NCBI GenBank assembly: GCA_050084515.1
Contig: CM114274.1
Coordinates: 22,940,001-23,004,000, forward strand
Reading direction: 5' to 3'
DNA: 64,000 bases
DNA from: Blasia pusilla
Taxonomy: Eukaryota > Marchantiophyta > Marchantiopsida > Blasiales
Below are positions 10,150-22,102 of the stretch, piece by piece (position 1 is the first letter of the stretch; each line of letters starts with the position of its first letter). The position numbers were made by a program, and so were the translations under genes. The notes beneath the pieces are model-generated. The model was given only the letters and a program-made list of their open reading frames with translations. It was not told where the DNA came from and made no database searches.

Positions 10150-12400
10150 GCATTGGCTCCCACGCCCCGTTACTCAACATAGTGGCCAAGTCACCGTATG
10201 GCATGGGAGTGCAGAAAAGTTTTTCCAAAGCTTGTGTGGAGAACAAATGGAAATCCCATATAACAACTGCACCGAAAAAAAACTCCACCGGATTCAAGGA
10301 GTCCTTACCCACCCTTTCCTAAAGCACAAAAGCCAAAATTACAGCTTGGAACCGTTGAAGTGGGAAGGGACTTTACTCCACATGCATTTGCAAAGTTGCA
10401 TGAAATGACAAGAAGAGATAGCTCCATGGGAAGAGGAAAATCCAACAAAGACTTTGAACGATCCTACTCAAACCCTTCTCTTCTTGCTTCACCCCAAAAA
10501 GCATGTAACCATTTCCAAAGGGGCACTCCAACCCCAAGAAAAAAAAGAAAAAAAAAACTTCAAATGACCATCCACACATGGAAATAAAAACCGTAAACCC
10601 TAAATATGGTTTCCCATTTTTTCTTGGAGCATGGAAGCCTAAATGTAAGATCTAAACCGTCGAAGAGGACAAGGGCTTTATTCCGAAAGCAGGTGCAAAG
10701 TTGCATGAACATCCAACGGTAACAAGAGAATATTTCTCCATGTGAAGAGGAAAATGCAACAAAGACCTCGAACAATCCTACTCAAACCCTTCTCTTCTTG
10801 CTTCACCCCTCTTCCTCAACCAGAGGCTCAAAAATCATGAAACCTTTTCCAAAGGGGCAATCCAAATCCAGGAACACAAAGGAAAAAAAAAAACTTCAAA
10901 TGACCATCCACACATGGAAATAAACATCGTAAACCCTAAATATGGTTTCCCATTTTTTTTTGGAGCATGGAAGCCTAAATGGCAGATCTGAACCATTGAA
11001 GTGGACAGGAGCTTAACTATAAAGGCAGGTGCAAAGTTCCATGAACATTCAACCGTGTACATGGGAAAATAAAACACTCGAAATGATCACTTACACATGG
11101 AATAAAAAATCGAGAACCTCAAACAAGGTTTTTCATTTTTTCAACAAGAATGGGAGCCTAAGTGGAAGATCTGAACCGTTGAATTTTTGTAAGGCTTTTA
11201 TGCAAAGCCTTGTGCCAAGTTTCCACCATCCAATGGTTGAGAGGAAGGATACCTTCATTTTAACATCAAATGTCTCAATGACTCGGAAGTATCATACTCA
11301 AAGCCCTCTTTATCCTCCATGACACCTGCTTCCCGGGACCCTCCCTTCCCCCTCAAGAAAGGGCCCCAAATTTTTGAAACTTTTCCCATTGGAGAACCTC
11401 CACCCTAGGAACAAAGAGGAAAATAAAACGCTTGAAATGACCACTCACAAATGGAATAAAAAATCAAGAACCTTAAAAATGGTTTTTTATTGGAAGAGCC
11501 CAATTGGAAGATCTGAACCGTTGAAGTTTTGGAAGGTATGCAAAGTCTTGTGCCAATTGTCAACACTATCCAATGGCTGATAGGAAAGATATCTCCATTT
11601 TTAATATGAAATGTCTCACTGACTCGAAAGTATCATACTCAAAGACCTCTTTCTTCTCCAAGACACCTCCTTTTCCCCCTTCCCCCATCAAGGAAGGGTC
11701 CAAAAATCAGGAAACTTTTTCCATATGAGAACCTCTCTCCTTAGAGCATTGGGAAAAAGAAAAAACTTGAAATGAATACTCACACATGGAATTACAAATC
11801 GTAAACCCCATACAAGGTCTTTTATTTTTAGAATGAGAATGGGTGGAAGATCTGAACCGTTGACATTATGGAAGGATTTTATTACAATTCGTGTGCCAAG
11901 TTTCATCACCATCCAATTGTTCATAGGAAAGATACTTCAATATTCACATGAAATGTCTCAATGAGTCAAAAGTATCATACTCAAAGCCCTCTTCCTCCTC
12001 CATCGCACCTCATTTCCCCCCTCCTCCCTCAAGCAAGGTTCCAAAAATCAGGAAACTCTTCCCATAGGAGTACCTTCACCCTAGGAACACATGGGTGAAG
12101 AAAAAACTTGAAGTGACCACTCATACGTGGAATTAAAAATCGTAAATCATCACCAAGGTCTTTCCTTTTTTGAATGAGAATGGGGGCTAAAATGTAAGAT
12201 CTGAACCGTTGAAGTTTTTGAGGGATTTTGTGCAAAGGCTTGTGCCAAGTTTCAGCACCAATCGAATGGTAGGAAGAAATCATATTATCATGAAATCACC
12301 CAAGGACTTGAAAGAATCAAAGCCCTCTTCCTTATCCATCACACCTTTTCCCCTCGTCCCAAAAATTGAAAACAAGAACTCAAAGAAAAAAATCTTTCTG
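10150..12400 (+). repeat. Degenerate tandem array, period about 340 bp, seven copies
   Basis: The anchor GATCTGAACCGTTGAA (with variants) recurs near 10345, 10649, 10985, 11168, 11510, 11849 and 12199. Spacings are about 305, 335, 183, 342, 340 and 350 bases. Other shared pieces are a purine run followed by CTTGAAATGACCACTCACA, a stretch like CGTAAACCCT, and a C/T-rich CCCTCTTCCTCCTCCA segment. One unit (the 183-base step) is shortened. Frames on both strands repeat the same peptide-like pieces, so they are repeat shadows, not genes. Confidence 0.85.
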
Positions 12401-12501
12401 TCCGAGATTAAAAATAGGTAAGAAAATATATCCCAATATGATAAAAAAACACAATAACTTTGCAGCATGAAATCATTTAAACACGTTATTCATTTTTTAT
12501 G

Positions 12502-12595
12502 ACTCACCATTACTAGATAAGTGAAACGAGTATGACTCGTCTTGACTAAAGGATATTGATAACTACTTTAGTCACAAGCACAAGACTTGGTGAGT
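12502..12595. repeat. Nested inverted repeats
   Basis: ACTCACCA at 12502-12509 pairs with TGGTGAGT at 12588-12595. Inside it TGACTAAAG at 12543-12551 pairs with CTTTAGTCA at 12566-12574, and ACGAG at 12526-12530 pairs with CTCGT at 12536-12540. Similar GACTAAA and TTTAGTC words recur just downstream (near 12618-12640). It could be the remnant of a small inverted-repeat element; no target duplication is evident. Confidence 0.6.
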
Positions 12596-12915
12596 TATAC
12601 AAACCATAAATGTAATGACTAAACCATTTTAGTCATGATTTGAGTCCTTTTTCCAGCGAGTCATTTAAAGCCTAGTCATAAAACCATCCATTTCTCCTAA
12701 TGTCATGTCCCAATTTTATGTCTCTATGGATGGATTGTTATGTGCATCCTCAACCAAGTCCTCACCAATCACTCAAGACTCAACAAAGGTTGGTGCATCA
12801 CTTCCCACGTATCAAGACTATTGAAATCCCTCAACAGGGGGGCATCAAATTTTGTTTCATCAACACTAGACTCCTCAGGTGGACAGGCGTTTGTTTTTGG
12901 TATGTGTTCTATAAA
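12596..12915. other. Intergenic stretch, no gene seen
   Basis: Two overlapping frames of 60-77 codons (12700-12933) do not resemble known proteins, and their ends fall in the neighbouring LINE tail. Nothing else is recognised. Confidence 0.5.
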
Positions 12916-13227
12916 ATGGTAAATGGTAAATAGATGAAGCCCGTGGGACCCAAAGGGTTAAAAGGTTGAAAAACACATTACAAGTCATTCATTCACTGAC
13001 CTTGAAAAAGATCCTAAAGACCTTCTCCTAGCTATAACCCCTTCCTCCCCGTTGCCTTCTTTAATTCCATGTCAATCCCACGAAAGTAAACCCTTGCATC
13101 TCTGCAATAGTATTTCTCTCATGTTCCCAAGTCTCCACAATATGGATGATGTCCGCCATCTCCCAAACTAGTAGAGCACTCACATACTTTGTTGTTGAAA
13201 GGCCTTGTATATTCCACATCAACACTC

Positions 13228-14044
13228 TCAGCTTCTTGGATTACTAGGTTGATAACTCTCTTTTTCTCTGAGTAACAATTGCTCGACCATCGCGTAGATA
13301 AGCAATAAAACGTGCTTCTTGAGCCTCTTTGACCTTTGCAAGCTCCTTTCTCCTAGCTTCGATTTGTAGAGGTGTAAGATCAAGATCCAACCATATCCTC
13401 CGTCCTTTGAGAATGGCCTTGTTAGCCATTGCAGGATCACATTGAGTTTGATCAACAAACTTAACTAGAATGGCACGAGGTTGTGTTCATTTTTTCCCAA
13501 TACGAAAAGCTTGAGCCAATTCCGGGTTGTGAACATAAAGTGTATCAAGCAAGAACTTGGTGACAAAACTCTTCACCTCTTTGCTCTTTATTTTCGGCAA
13601 ACCTGAGATTATCACATTCTTTCTACGTGCAAATTGGTTTTTCTTTTCTATCTCTCGCTCTTGACAGAAAGAGATATGAGCAACCTTTGTAGCTTCAACA
13701 TAAGATTTCATATTCAAATCTAAAGTTTCAACAACCTCATGCAATCTTTAACTATTGGGAGTAGTCGCTAATGATGATGCCTTCTCTTGAACATCTGCAA
13801 CAGATTTGGAAAGATCCAACATCACACTAGAGCTATCTTTCAACACTTTCTTCAAAACGTCTTGCGTTGCCTTTAACTCTCGGATTTGAACATGTGCAAG
13901 ATTTAATTGAGAAGTTTTTACCTTGAATTCTTGTCGAAGCTCTTTCAATTCATGCGAGACCACTTGCACTAGATTCAAGATTTCGTCTTGAGTAGTCATC
14001 ATGTAGTGGACTTCAATACATCCTAGATATTGCACGACCTCCAA
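13228..14044 (-). pseudogene. LINE ORF1: coiled coil plus RRM-like domain
   Basis: ORF1 proteins coat LINE RNA. Three open pieces join: 14044-13748, 13744-13487 and 13458-13228. The first is a predicted coiled coil (heptad-like Leu/Val in ELRQEFKVKTSQLNLAHVQI and after). The second starts an RRM-like domain (KNVIISGLPK, then AQAFRIGKK). The third finishes it (ILVKFVDQTQ by homology with other copies, then GRRIWLDLDLTPLQIEARRK). This layout resembles the L1 ORF1 of animals; I see no CCHC knuckle, which most plant L1 ORF1 proteins carry. One stop and a frameshift break it. The endonuclease frame starts almost where ORF1 ends. Confidence 0.75.
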
Positions 14045-14099
14045 TACAGTATTACCGAATCTCCAACACTACACAAATTTTTCAGTAGAATTTTTTTTA

Positions 14100-15545
14100 A
14101 CTTGAAATTCGCAAGACTATGGCGCCTTGTGACACATCAGGTTTCCTCAAAATATCCGCTTTGTATGATACTCCATCTGAAAGATATGGCCTCCGCAAGA
14201 TTCAGATTTGAAATCTTGAAATCTAAAAGAGCAGAAACTCAAATCACTCACAACTTCGTGTGTATAACTAGGTTGTGCTTGAACTTTTGAGGGCTAAGGC
14301 GCCTCCTTATATTCCACATTTCCTCTTAATCTGAGCTTCATATGACACTCCATCTCAAAGATAAGGCCTCTGTAAGATTCATATCAGAAATCTTGAAATC
14401 TAGAAGAGCAAAAACTCAAATCTCTCACAACTTCGTCCGTGTAATTCAATTGTGCTTGAAATTTGTAGGGCAACGGAATATTCTTTGTCTCCACGTTTCC
14501 TCAAACTCAATATTTCATATAACACTCCATCTCAAAGATATGGCATCCGCAAGATTCAGATCTAAAAGAGTAGAAACTCAAATCTCTTACAACTTTGTGT
14601 GTATAACTCGGTTATGCTTTAAATTTGGAGTGCAAGGCAACCTCCTCATACTCCAAGTTGCCTCAAATTACAGCTTTATATGACACTCCATCACAAAGAT
14701 ACGGCCTCCGCAAGATTGAGATCAGAAATCTTGAAATCTAGAAGAGGAGAAACTCAAAACTCTCACAACTTCGTCTGTATAAGTTGGGTGTGCTTGAAAT
14801 TTGCAAGGCTAAGGCACCTTTTTACAATCCACGTTGTGTCAAAATTTTACCTTCATATCACACTCCATCTCAAAGATATGGCCTCTGTAAGATTCAAATC
14901 AGAAATCCTACAATCAAGGAGAGCAGAAATTCAAATTTCTCACAACTACGTCTGTGTAACTTAGTTGTGCTTGAGATTTTAAGGGCTAAGGCGCCTCTTC
15001 ATAGTCCACGTTTCCTAAAAATTTCCGCTTCATATCACACTCCATCCCAAAAATATGGCCTTTGCAAGATTCATATTAGAAATCCTAAAATATAAAAGAG
15101 TAGAAGTTGAAAACTCTCACAACTTCGTCTTGGATTTTTGGTTGTGCTTGCAATCAAGATGGCAAGGGCACCTTCTTAGATTCCACGTTGTCTCAAAATC
15201 TCAGCTTAACATGACACTCCAACTCAAAGATATGGCCTCTGCAAGATTCATATGAGAAATCCTCAAATCTAGAAGAGCAGAAACTCAAATCTCTCACAAC
15301 TTCGTCTATGTAACTTGGTTGTGCTTGAAATTTTCAGGACAAGAGTTTCTCCTTAGATTTCATGTTGCCTCCAAATATCAGCTTCATGTGACATTCCATT
15401 TCAAAGATATGGCCTCTCCAAGATTCAGATGAGAAATCCTCAAATCTAGAAGAGCAGAAACTCAAATCTCTCACAACTTCGTTTGTGTAACTCCGTTGGT
15501 TTGCAATTTGCAGGGCAAGGGCACCTCCTGACACTCTACATTGGA
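14100..15545 (-). repeat. 5' tandem monomers of LINE copy A (8 units, about 177 bp)
   Basis: The word AAAGATATGGCCTC and its variants recur near 14181, 14359, 14536, 14694, 14871, 15049, 15224 and 15402: steps of 178, 177, 158, 177, 178, 175 and 178 bases. Each unit also carries a CTAGAAGAGCAGAAACTCAA word and TCACAACTTCGT. The array lies directly upstream of ORF1, the place where mouse L1 carries its promoter monomers. Confidence 0.9.
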
Positions 15546-16830
15546 TTAATCTACTGATCTTGCCCTTTCTTGCTTGCATTCAGAGTCAAACCACCCAGTA
15601 CAAGGCAGCCTCCTAACACTTCTATCCCTCAGACGCGAAAAGAACTTAGATACAATGTTTTTTAGCATTTCGGTTAGTTGCAAACTTGCCGTGTGTGGAT
15701 CTGGGCTCCATACAATGTTAGTTCTTATAAATGTAGCATATAAAGATATTTTTTACCAAGATCTAAGTAAAACTTGGGAGACGCTTAAATAGATTGACAT
15801 TGAGAGAGAGGTATTGCCTTTGACATTGAGAGAGTAAACAAAAGAGGTGAATGATGTGATTCTGGATGAGGTTCTAGAATATCAAATGTAGAGATAAGAG
15901 AGCTATTAGCGGGCGAGGATAGAAGATAATCGATGGTGCTAGCGCCGGTAGAGGAGAAACACGTATTGGAGTGAGAGTTGGGAAAATGAGAGGTTCCATA
16001 TAGAACTTTCAAATTACAAGGGGCTCGGAAGGTTAAAAAATGCTTTATCAAAGGATTTGTAGAAAGATTTGAAGAGATCCTAGACCACAAACCATCCTCA
16101 TATTCTTTGAGAAGAGGAGAAATCAAGGAATCACTGAATTGGGTAAATTGAGGAGTACGTATGCGAGTATTGGAATCCCCAACTAGAAAGACTTCACCTT
16201 TGCTTTGATATTTGAGAACATCCCCAATAAGTAGATGGAATGGTTGAGTTTGATTGTAAGTGCGTGTTGGGTAGATAGGCATGGACAATGGTGCAAAATA
16301 ACAAACTGCTAGATAACAATATGATCCCCCAACCAAACCAAGACGTAGGCAATGATATTGGCCACTGATATCTTGATCTTCTAGATGTATGAGAGGTAGA
16401 AATTGAGACCCGATGAAATGAGACCTAAAACACTCTCAGATTCTCTGAGTAACAATTGCTCGACCATCGCGTAGATAAGCAATAAATGTGCTTCTTGAGC
16501 CTCTTTGACCTTTGCAAGCTTCTTTCTCCTAGCTTCGATTTGTAGAGGTGTAAGATCATGATCCAACCATATCCTCTGTACTTTGAGAATGGCCTTGTTA
16601 GCCATGGCAGGATCATGTTGAGTTTGATAAACAAACTTAACTAGAATGGCACGAGGTTGTGTTCATGTTTTCCCAATACGAAAAGCTTGAGCCAATTCCG
16701 GGTTATGAATATAAAGTGTATCAAGCAAGAACTTGGTGACAACATTCTTCACCTCTTTGCTCTCTATTTTCGGCAAACCTTAGATTCTCACATTCTTTCT
16801 ACGTGCAAATTGGTTTTCCTTTTCTATTTC
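15546..16830 (-). mobile_element. LINE copy B: endonuclease and ORF1 fragment
   Basis: Minus strand. 15546-15785 is the endonuclease-RT linker. 15785-16336 is an open endonuclease frame (SYCYLAVCYFAPLSMPIY; VFLVGDSN in place of the usual GDFN; STIDYLLSSPANSS; HPESHHSPLL where SDHAPL is usual). At about 16415 it jumps into ORF1 (16425-16634, KAILKVQRIWLDHDLTPLQ), so the start of the endonuclease is deleted. It ends near 16830 inside ORF1. There is no 3' end: the copy is truncated at the border with copy A. Confidence 0.85.
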
Positions 16831-16972
16831 ATGCTATCTCTGGCTCCTCTTAGCACTAAAGCTTTTGCTTCCCTATCCACATGACCATGGAAATCATCCA
16901 ACCGTTTTGTTGACTTACATTTACTTCATGTTGAGTTAAAAACTCACCACCATTGTAAGACAACCTTTTATA

Positions 16973-18040
16973 TCACTTGTATCTAAAACAACCTTGAATG
17001 GTCACAAGAGACTCTAGAGTAGGATTGTAAACATGTGCACAAAAGGTTAACTCACAATCCCACAAGGCCCCTCCCTCTTGATCATCAAGAACAACCTTGA
17101 CATCCATTCAATCTCCTCTCCATTTAACCATTTTATCCCACAGTCCCCAACAAAACAAACTTAGTCGTGGATCTATTGTTGGATCTGAACCACCTTTCCC
17201 ATAAGAGCTCCTAGGGTTGGACTTATCTCATGTGAAGAACTTCAGGATTGATCCTTGTGATGGGTGTTAATCCTTGGTATGTGCTTTCCTTGACCTGCCT
17301 CTTTTCCCATACCTCAATGCAATCTCCAAAGAAGTCTCCTTGACCTTAGAGGCATCAACGTGATCCTGACTAACCAAGTGTTGTCACAAATTATGATCCA
17401 AATTTAGTTTCTTTGGGCATATGTCTGTATGTAACTTTCCACATATCCTACACCTGACCTTAAATAGGTATGAAATATTGGCATATTGAGTATATGTGGG
17501 AGACGGTGTCACAAAGAACACCTCCCTATCACCCCCAACATCCTCATTCACTTGGAAGACAATCCCTAGTCCTCTAGAGATAGCCTCACCATAATCAAAT
17601 TGAGGTCTGTGAACAACATCACTAGGCTCCATCAATGATGTATGCAATTTTCTTCTCTTACGGAAGCAAACTAGATGCTTTGTCCTAAAATTGCTAAAGC
17701 AATTTGCAAGAGCTTTCATATTTTGGGAATTTGCTGCATTCCCGTAGTTCACTCTACACTCCAAACACTCTAGATGTGCTCTAACATCTGTTCCATCATC
17801 CCATGTCCTCACCCTCCAGTTGTGGTCCTTGTATCCATTCTTCTCAACCCACTTCCATAATCTCATGAACTCATCATTCCAGCATTTCATAGCTGGCTCT
17901 GCCATGAACCCGGTCTCAAACGAGGTCCGGATGGAGCCTTGGTTTGTGATATCAACTAAAGCCAGCGGATGTCCCTCAATTTTAGTATGGTTCTTAGACA
18001 CAGGAGCGAAACCTACTACAGTCTCGACTATAGTTGACAT
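16973..18040 (-). pseudogene. Unknown protein with paired-cysteine motifs, decaying single frame
   Basis: The minus strand has an uninterrupted 218-codon frame (18040-17384) from an ATG that follows an in-frame stop. The same frame then runs on for about 135 more codons with only TGA, TAA and TGA interruptions to about 16973, so the original protein was probably longer. Visible motifs are HLECLECRVNYG followed by ANCFSNFRTKHLVC (a CxxC...H/C pattern reminiscent of a BED-like finger), then KVRCRICGKLHTDICPKK, a second Cys/His cluster. Trp-rich text precedes the first motif (RLWKWVEKNGY, NWRVRTWDDG). I do not recognise the family. It lies between LINE copies and could be a host gene relic or part of a DNA transposon. 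Confidence 0.5.
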
Positions 18041-18479
18041 AGTGGCTGCACAAGACTAGGAGGACACTCGCATTGTTCTCCCACAAGGGCCTAGAGGTAA
18101 GTGTTGAATAACACCTACTATACCATCCAATTCCATCAGCAAAATTACCTTCTCTGCATTCCGATGCGTTCTACCAGGGAGAAATCAAAATCAAAATCCA
18201 CAATTAGAGAATATTTCAGATGCAGGTCTGCTAGTGTCTGCCCATCGAAGCAACCTAAAACACAAATAAGCTCATCATTCTCTCCTTCATCCCTCTTTTC
18301 AACCAATCTGATACAACCTCTTGTACATGTCAACATTAGACACTATGGGGATACACATAGGAAACTGTTATACAAACCACAACAGAGAATAAAACACCAC
18401 AAATCAGATCCAAATGAATTTTATTATCCAATGCTACCTTGAATTTAATCTCACTCAACATTCCTCTCTTTGCGATAGG
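18041..18479. other. Intergenic stretch, no gene seen
   Basis: Frames of 63-113 codons on both strands overlap each other and match nothing known. It may hold the 5' flank of the unknown gene to its left. No repeat is recognised. Confidence 0.4.
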
Positions 18480-18755
18480 TTATAGCATTTGAACGCCACT
18501 CACGTGCAGATGTCTCTTGGCTCCTAGGCAAGAGAAGAGATCGCAAGGGCAACACTTCTTGATATTTCTCACCTCCCTCATTAGGCTTTACGAGCCATAT
18601 GCTCCATAGGTGGATTACACATGTGGTAACTTGGTCTACAAAGTGGAATGTGGCTTAACGGGATTGGGACTTGAAACCGGTGGCACTCCTTGTGCATCTA
18701 CAAAAGAATTTTCTCAACACTCTTTGGAGTAATATGCGCAAAAAATTTGACTATT
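18480..18755 (+). mobile_element. LINE RT C-terminal fragment
   Basis: Plus-strand copy of the region after the RT palm: text equivalent to SLDISHLPHQALRAT and the segment following it, ending at 18755 where the tail of a minus-strand LINE begins. It was probably the target of that insertion. Confidence 0.7.
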
Positions 18756-19184
18756 ATGGTAAATGGTTAATATATCAAGCACGTAGGACCCAAAGGGTCA
18801 AAAGACTACAAAACACCTTACAAGTAATACACAGACTAAAAAAAAGACCCTAAAGGCCTTCTCTTAGCTAATGCCTAGAGCACTTAAGCCATGAATAAAG
18901 ATATCTCTAATATAACAACCTAAATCATAAGGCACTAGCTATAGTAAAGAATAAAAATTCTCCACATCTATTTCACGAGCTAGTCTAATCTCTTCATACC
19001 TTGGACATGTAACAAACACATGCTCTTCATCCTCAATACTTTCTTTGTCACATAACCTACAAATTCTTTCACTTCTATCAATGACGAGTCATCATCCTTC
19101 CTCAATTCCTAGTCTATAACACCCAGTTTTATATTGTGCGATAGTATGACGTAAGAACGTGGAGATCCCCGTAAGAAGGTACCC

Positions 19185-20870
19185 TTAATCATAATATACA
19201 AGCATAAGATTAACATAAAGTTGATAATATTCTATTTTTGTGCCCGTGCTGCTCCAAATAATGTTTAGAAATTGCTTATGTAGATGCTCACATAGTCCCT
19301 CAGTTTCAAGTCCCAATCCCGTTCCGTCATATTCCACTTTGAAGACCAAGTCACCATATCTGCAATCCATCCTAAGGAACGTGTGGCTCGCAAAGCTTGA
19401 TGAGGGAGGCAAGAAATATCAAAAGATCTCACCCTCGCGATATAAGTGATGGTCAAGTTTAGAGCTTCGGTCTCTAGAGGATGACAACTTATTTCCGCAA
19501 GAAGAATAGCATAAGGAGTTTGGTTTTCTTACACCTAATTCTTCTTGTAGAAAGATCTTTTGCACCCTCTCCACGCGCTCCCAACTTGTGTTCTTACAAT
19601 GAGGGTCCCAAATTTGGGTTACATCTAACACCACAAGCAACACTAAGCTGATAAATAAGAACTTCCTAAGACCCCACGATAAAAGATGAGCTTTTTTACA
19701 CCGATTTAAAAATGAGTGGAGATCTTTGTAATCAACTTCTACTCTATTTTGCAAGCAAAGTGCCCACCTATAGTCATGAGAGAAATCAATGCCTAGATAT
19801 TAGTAACTTTTCATTTGTTCCAACTGTAGACCTTTGTAAAAGAACTAGAACTTGGATCTAGTATCCAGTATAATGACTTTAGACTTCTCCACATTAACCT
19901 CCATCTGATTTTGGGTACAGAAACTTGCAAAAGTCTCGAGGAGTTTTTGTAAACTAATGCCATCACGTGCTAATAATATGATGATCTCCATACAATAAAG
20001 CTTTGATGACAAAGTCTCCAAGTTTTACACCTTCACAGTCGCATGCCTCCAACCACTTTTGGACATCATATATGAAAACTCCAAATATAGTAGGGGAGAA
20101 GGGGCAACCTTGAATGACTCCGATGGTACTCAAGATCTCTTGAGTTTGTGAATCTTTAATGTCTAAACCAGATCAAAAGAGAATCGCAACGAGGCTCGGA
20201 AGGCCAAAGGCCAAAGTGCTTTCTGTTGGGCCCGAACGAAATAGTACAACGTGGCCACAAAAACTATGAGATTTTTTGATACTCCAATGTCTTGTAGCAT
20301 ATCCCATGTGAGCTTATGAGTTACTATATCATACGCTTTCTTGAGATCGAAGAAACCGCAAAACAAATCTTTTCCATTGTCCTTAGATTTCTCCTATAGA
20401 ACATATAAGGCCAGGATATGGTCGGTGGTGGTGTATGTTGGTCGAAATTCAGTTTTGACTTATGCTCTCTTTTGGAAAGACTTTGTCCATGCGCTCAACT
20501 TTGACTCCACCAATTTCCCAAACAGCTTGGCAAAAATAGTACCCACCATGATAGTACGATAGTTTGTCACCAAATCCTTCCTTCCTGATTTGTGAATGTG
20601 AATAATCTCCCGTAGCGACCAAGTAGAAGGAAAACCATATATAGCATTATCACCCAATATTTTAGTAAGGATTGGCCCGATAGAATCTCCTCTCCACTTG
20701 AGAAGTCGAACAAAAAGACCGTCTTAATCCCCACATTTTCCATTTTGCTAATTTTCTTAGTTGAGTCATCACCTTTGCTTCAGAGAATAAGCCTAGTATG
20801 CCTTCACAACGGGGCATAGATGTAACATGGGGAAAGAAATAGAGCTTTTTGGCAAAAGATATCAAAGATT
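19185..20870 (-). pseudogene. LINE reverse transcriptase (copy C)
   Basis: RT copies LINE RNA at the cut target. The pieces in order are AKKLYFFPHVTSMPRCEGIL, YGFPSTWSLREIIHIHKSGR and LVTNYRTIMVGTIFAKLFGK (finger motifs), then MFCGFFDLKKAYDIVTHKL (palm motif with the first Asp), the thumb region, and near 19419-19754 ELGVRKPNSLCYSSCG of the C-terminal domain. Cys/His text like CRLCDGENI...HVFVTCP, seen in other copies, is present but broken here (near 19000-19070). Several frame breaks. Confidence 0.85.
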
Positions 20871-21244
20871 TGGGATCAAGAGTAGGTTTTGAAGACCGTA
20901 CTACTAACTATCTCCAAAATGATTCAGGATCGTTATGGAGTTTCGTTCGTCGTAAGAAAACTTATTTCTTAGATTTCACCAAGTGTTTGTAAAGGCTGGT
21001 CATGATAAGCCAACTTTGGATATCCAAAGATTTGTCCACTTATCTTAACCTTGCTTGCTTGCATTCATAGTCAAACAACCAATTGCAAGGCAGCCTCTTA
21101 GTACTTCTATCGCTATGCCAGGCAAAAGGACTTAGATGTAGTGCTCTTGAGCAATTTGGTTAGTTGCAAACTTGCGGTGTGTGGATCAGGGCTTGATACA
21201 AAATGATTCAAGAGTGATTTTAAATCTACCATGTAAAGATATTT

Positions 21245-22102
21245 TTATGAGGATCTAAATGAAACTTGGGAGAAGCTTAAACGGATTGACATGAGAGGAA
21301 TTATCTTCGAGAGAGTAAATAAAAGAGGTGCATGATCTGATTGAGGATGAGGTTCTAAATTTTCAAATGTAGAGATATGAGAGCTATTAGTGGGCGAGGA
21401 AAGAAGATAGTCGATGGTGCGAGCACCGGTAAAGGAGAAACATGTATTGAAGTGAGAGTTAAGAAAATGAGAGGTTCCATTATGAACTTTCAAATTACAA
21501 GTGGCTCCAAAAGAAAAAGACTCTTTCATAGGATTTGTAGAAAGATCTAAAGAGATTCTAGACCACAAACCATCCTCTAGTTTTTCGAGAAGAGGAGAAG
21601 TCAAGGAGTCTCTGAATTATGTAGATTGAGCAGTACTTGTGCGAGCATTGAAATCCCGAACTAGAAAGACTCCACCTTTGATTCGATATTTGAGAATATC
21701 CCCAATAAGTCGATGAAATGGTTGACTCTGACTACAAGTGGGTGTTGAGTAGAAAGACATGGATAATGGTGCAAAATAACAAATTTCCACATAACAATAA
21801 GATCCCCCGACCAAACCAAGACATAGCCAATGATATTGGTCCCAGATGTCTTGATCTTCTAGATGTATGAGAGGTAGAAGTTGAAACCTGATTAAAGTAG
21901 CAATACCGCCATAATCCCTTCTTGCCCGTTGCCTTCTTTTGTTCCATGTCCATCCCACCAAAGTAAACCCTTGCATCTCTGCAATAGTATTGCTCTCATG
22001 TTCCCAAGTCTCCACAAAATTGATGATATCCGTCATCTTCCAAACTGGTAGAGCGCTCATATACTTTGTTGTTGAAAGGCCGCGTATATTCCACATCAGT
22101 AC
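21245..22102 (-). pseudogene. LINE AP-type endonuclease (copy C)
   Basis: The endonuclease nicks the target DNA. Motifs are VLMWNIRGLSTTKYMSAL (Asn), IINFVETWEHESN (Glu), GVFLVRDFNARTST (where most copies read GDFNAR), ARTIDYLLSSPTNSS and HPQSDHAPLLFTL (Asp-His). One break separates 21617-22231 from 21245-21604. The order is that of L1-type ORF2. Confidence 0.88.

Larger units (their letters stand above)
12916..15545 (-). mobile_element. LINE copy A, internally deleted, with 5' monomer array
   Basis: Minus strand. The 3' end (12916-13038) has the heptamer tail, the GACCC/GGGTC-type hairpin and the conserved 3' UTR. It then joins directly to the start of the endonuclease at about 13040, so most of endonuclease and all of RT are missing. 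ORF1 follows at 13228-14044, then eight promoter-like monomers to 15545. The deletion joint lies near CTAGCTATAACCCC; both parents share TA there. Confidence 0.85.

Noticed and set aside
10148-12468. Many 60-97 codon frames on both strands
   Set aside because: They repeat the same pieces with the 340-bp period, so they are shadows of the tandem array.
14100-15545. Regular repeats resembling a CRISPR array
   Set aside because: Units are 177 bp and contiguous with no spacers, and they precede LINE ORF1 in a plant genome.
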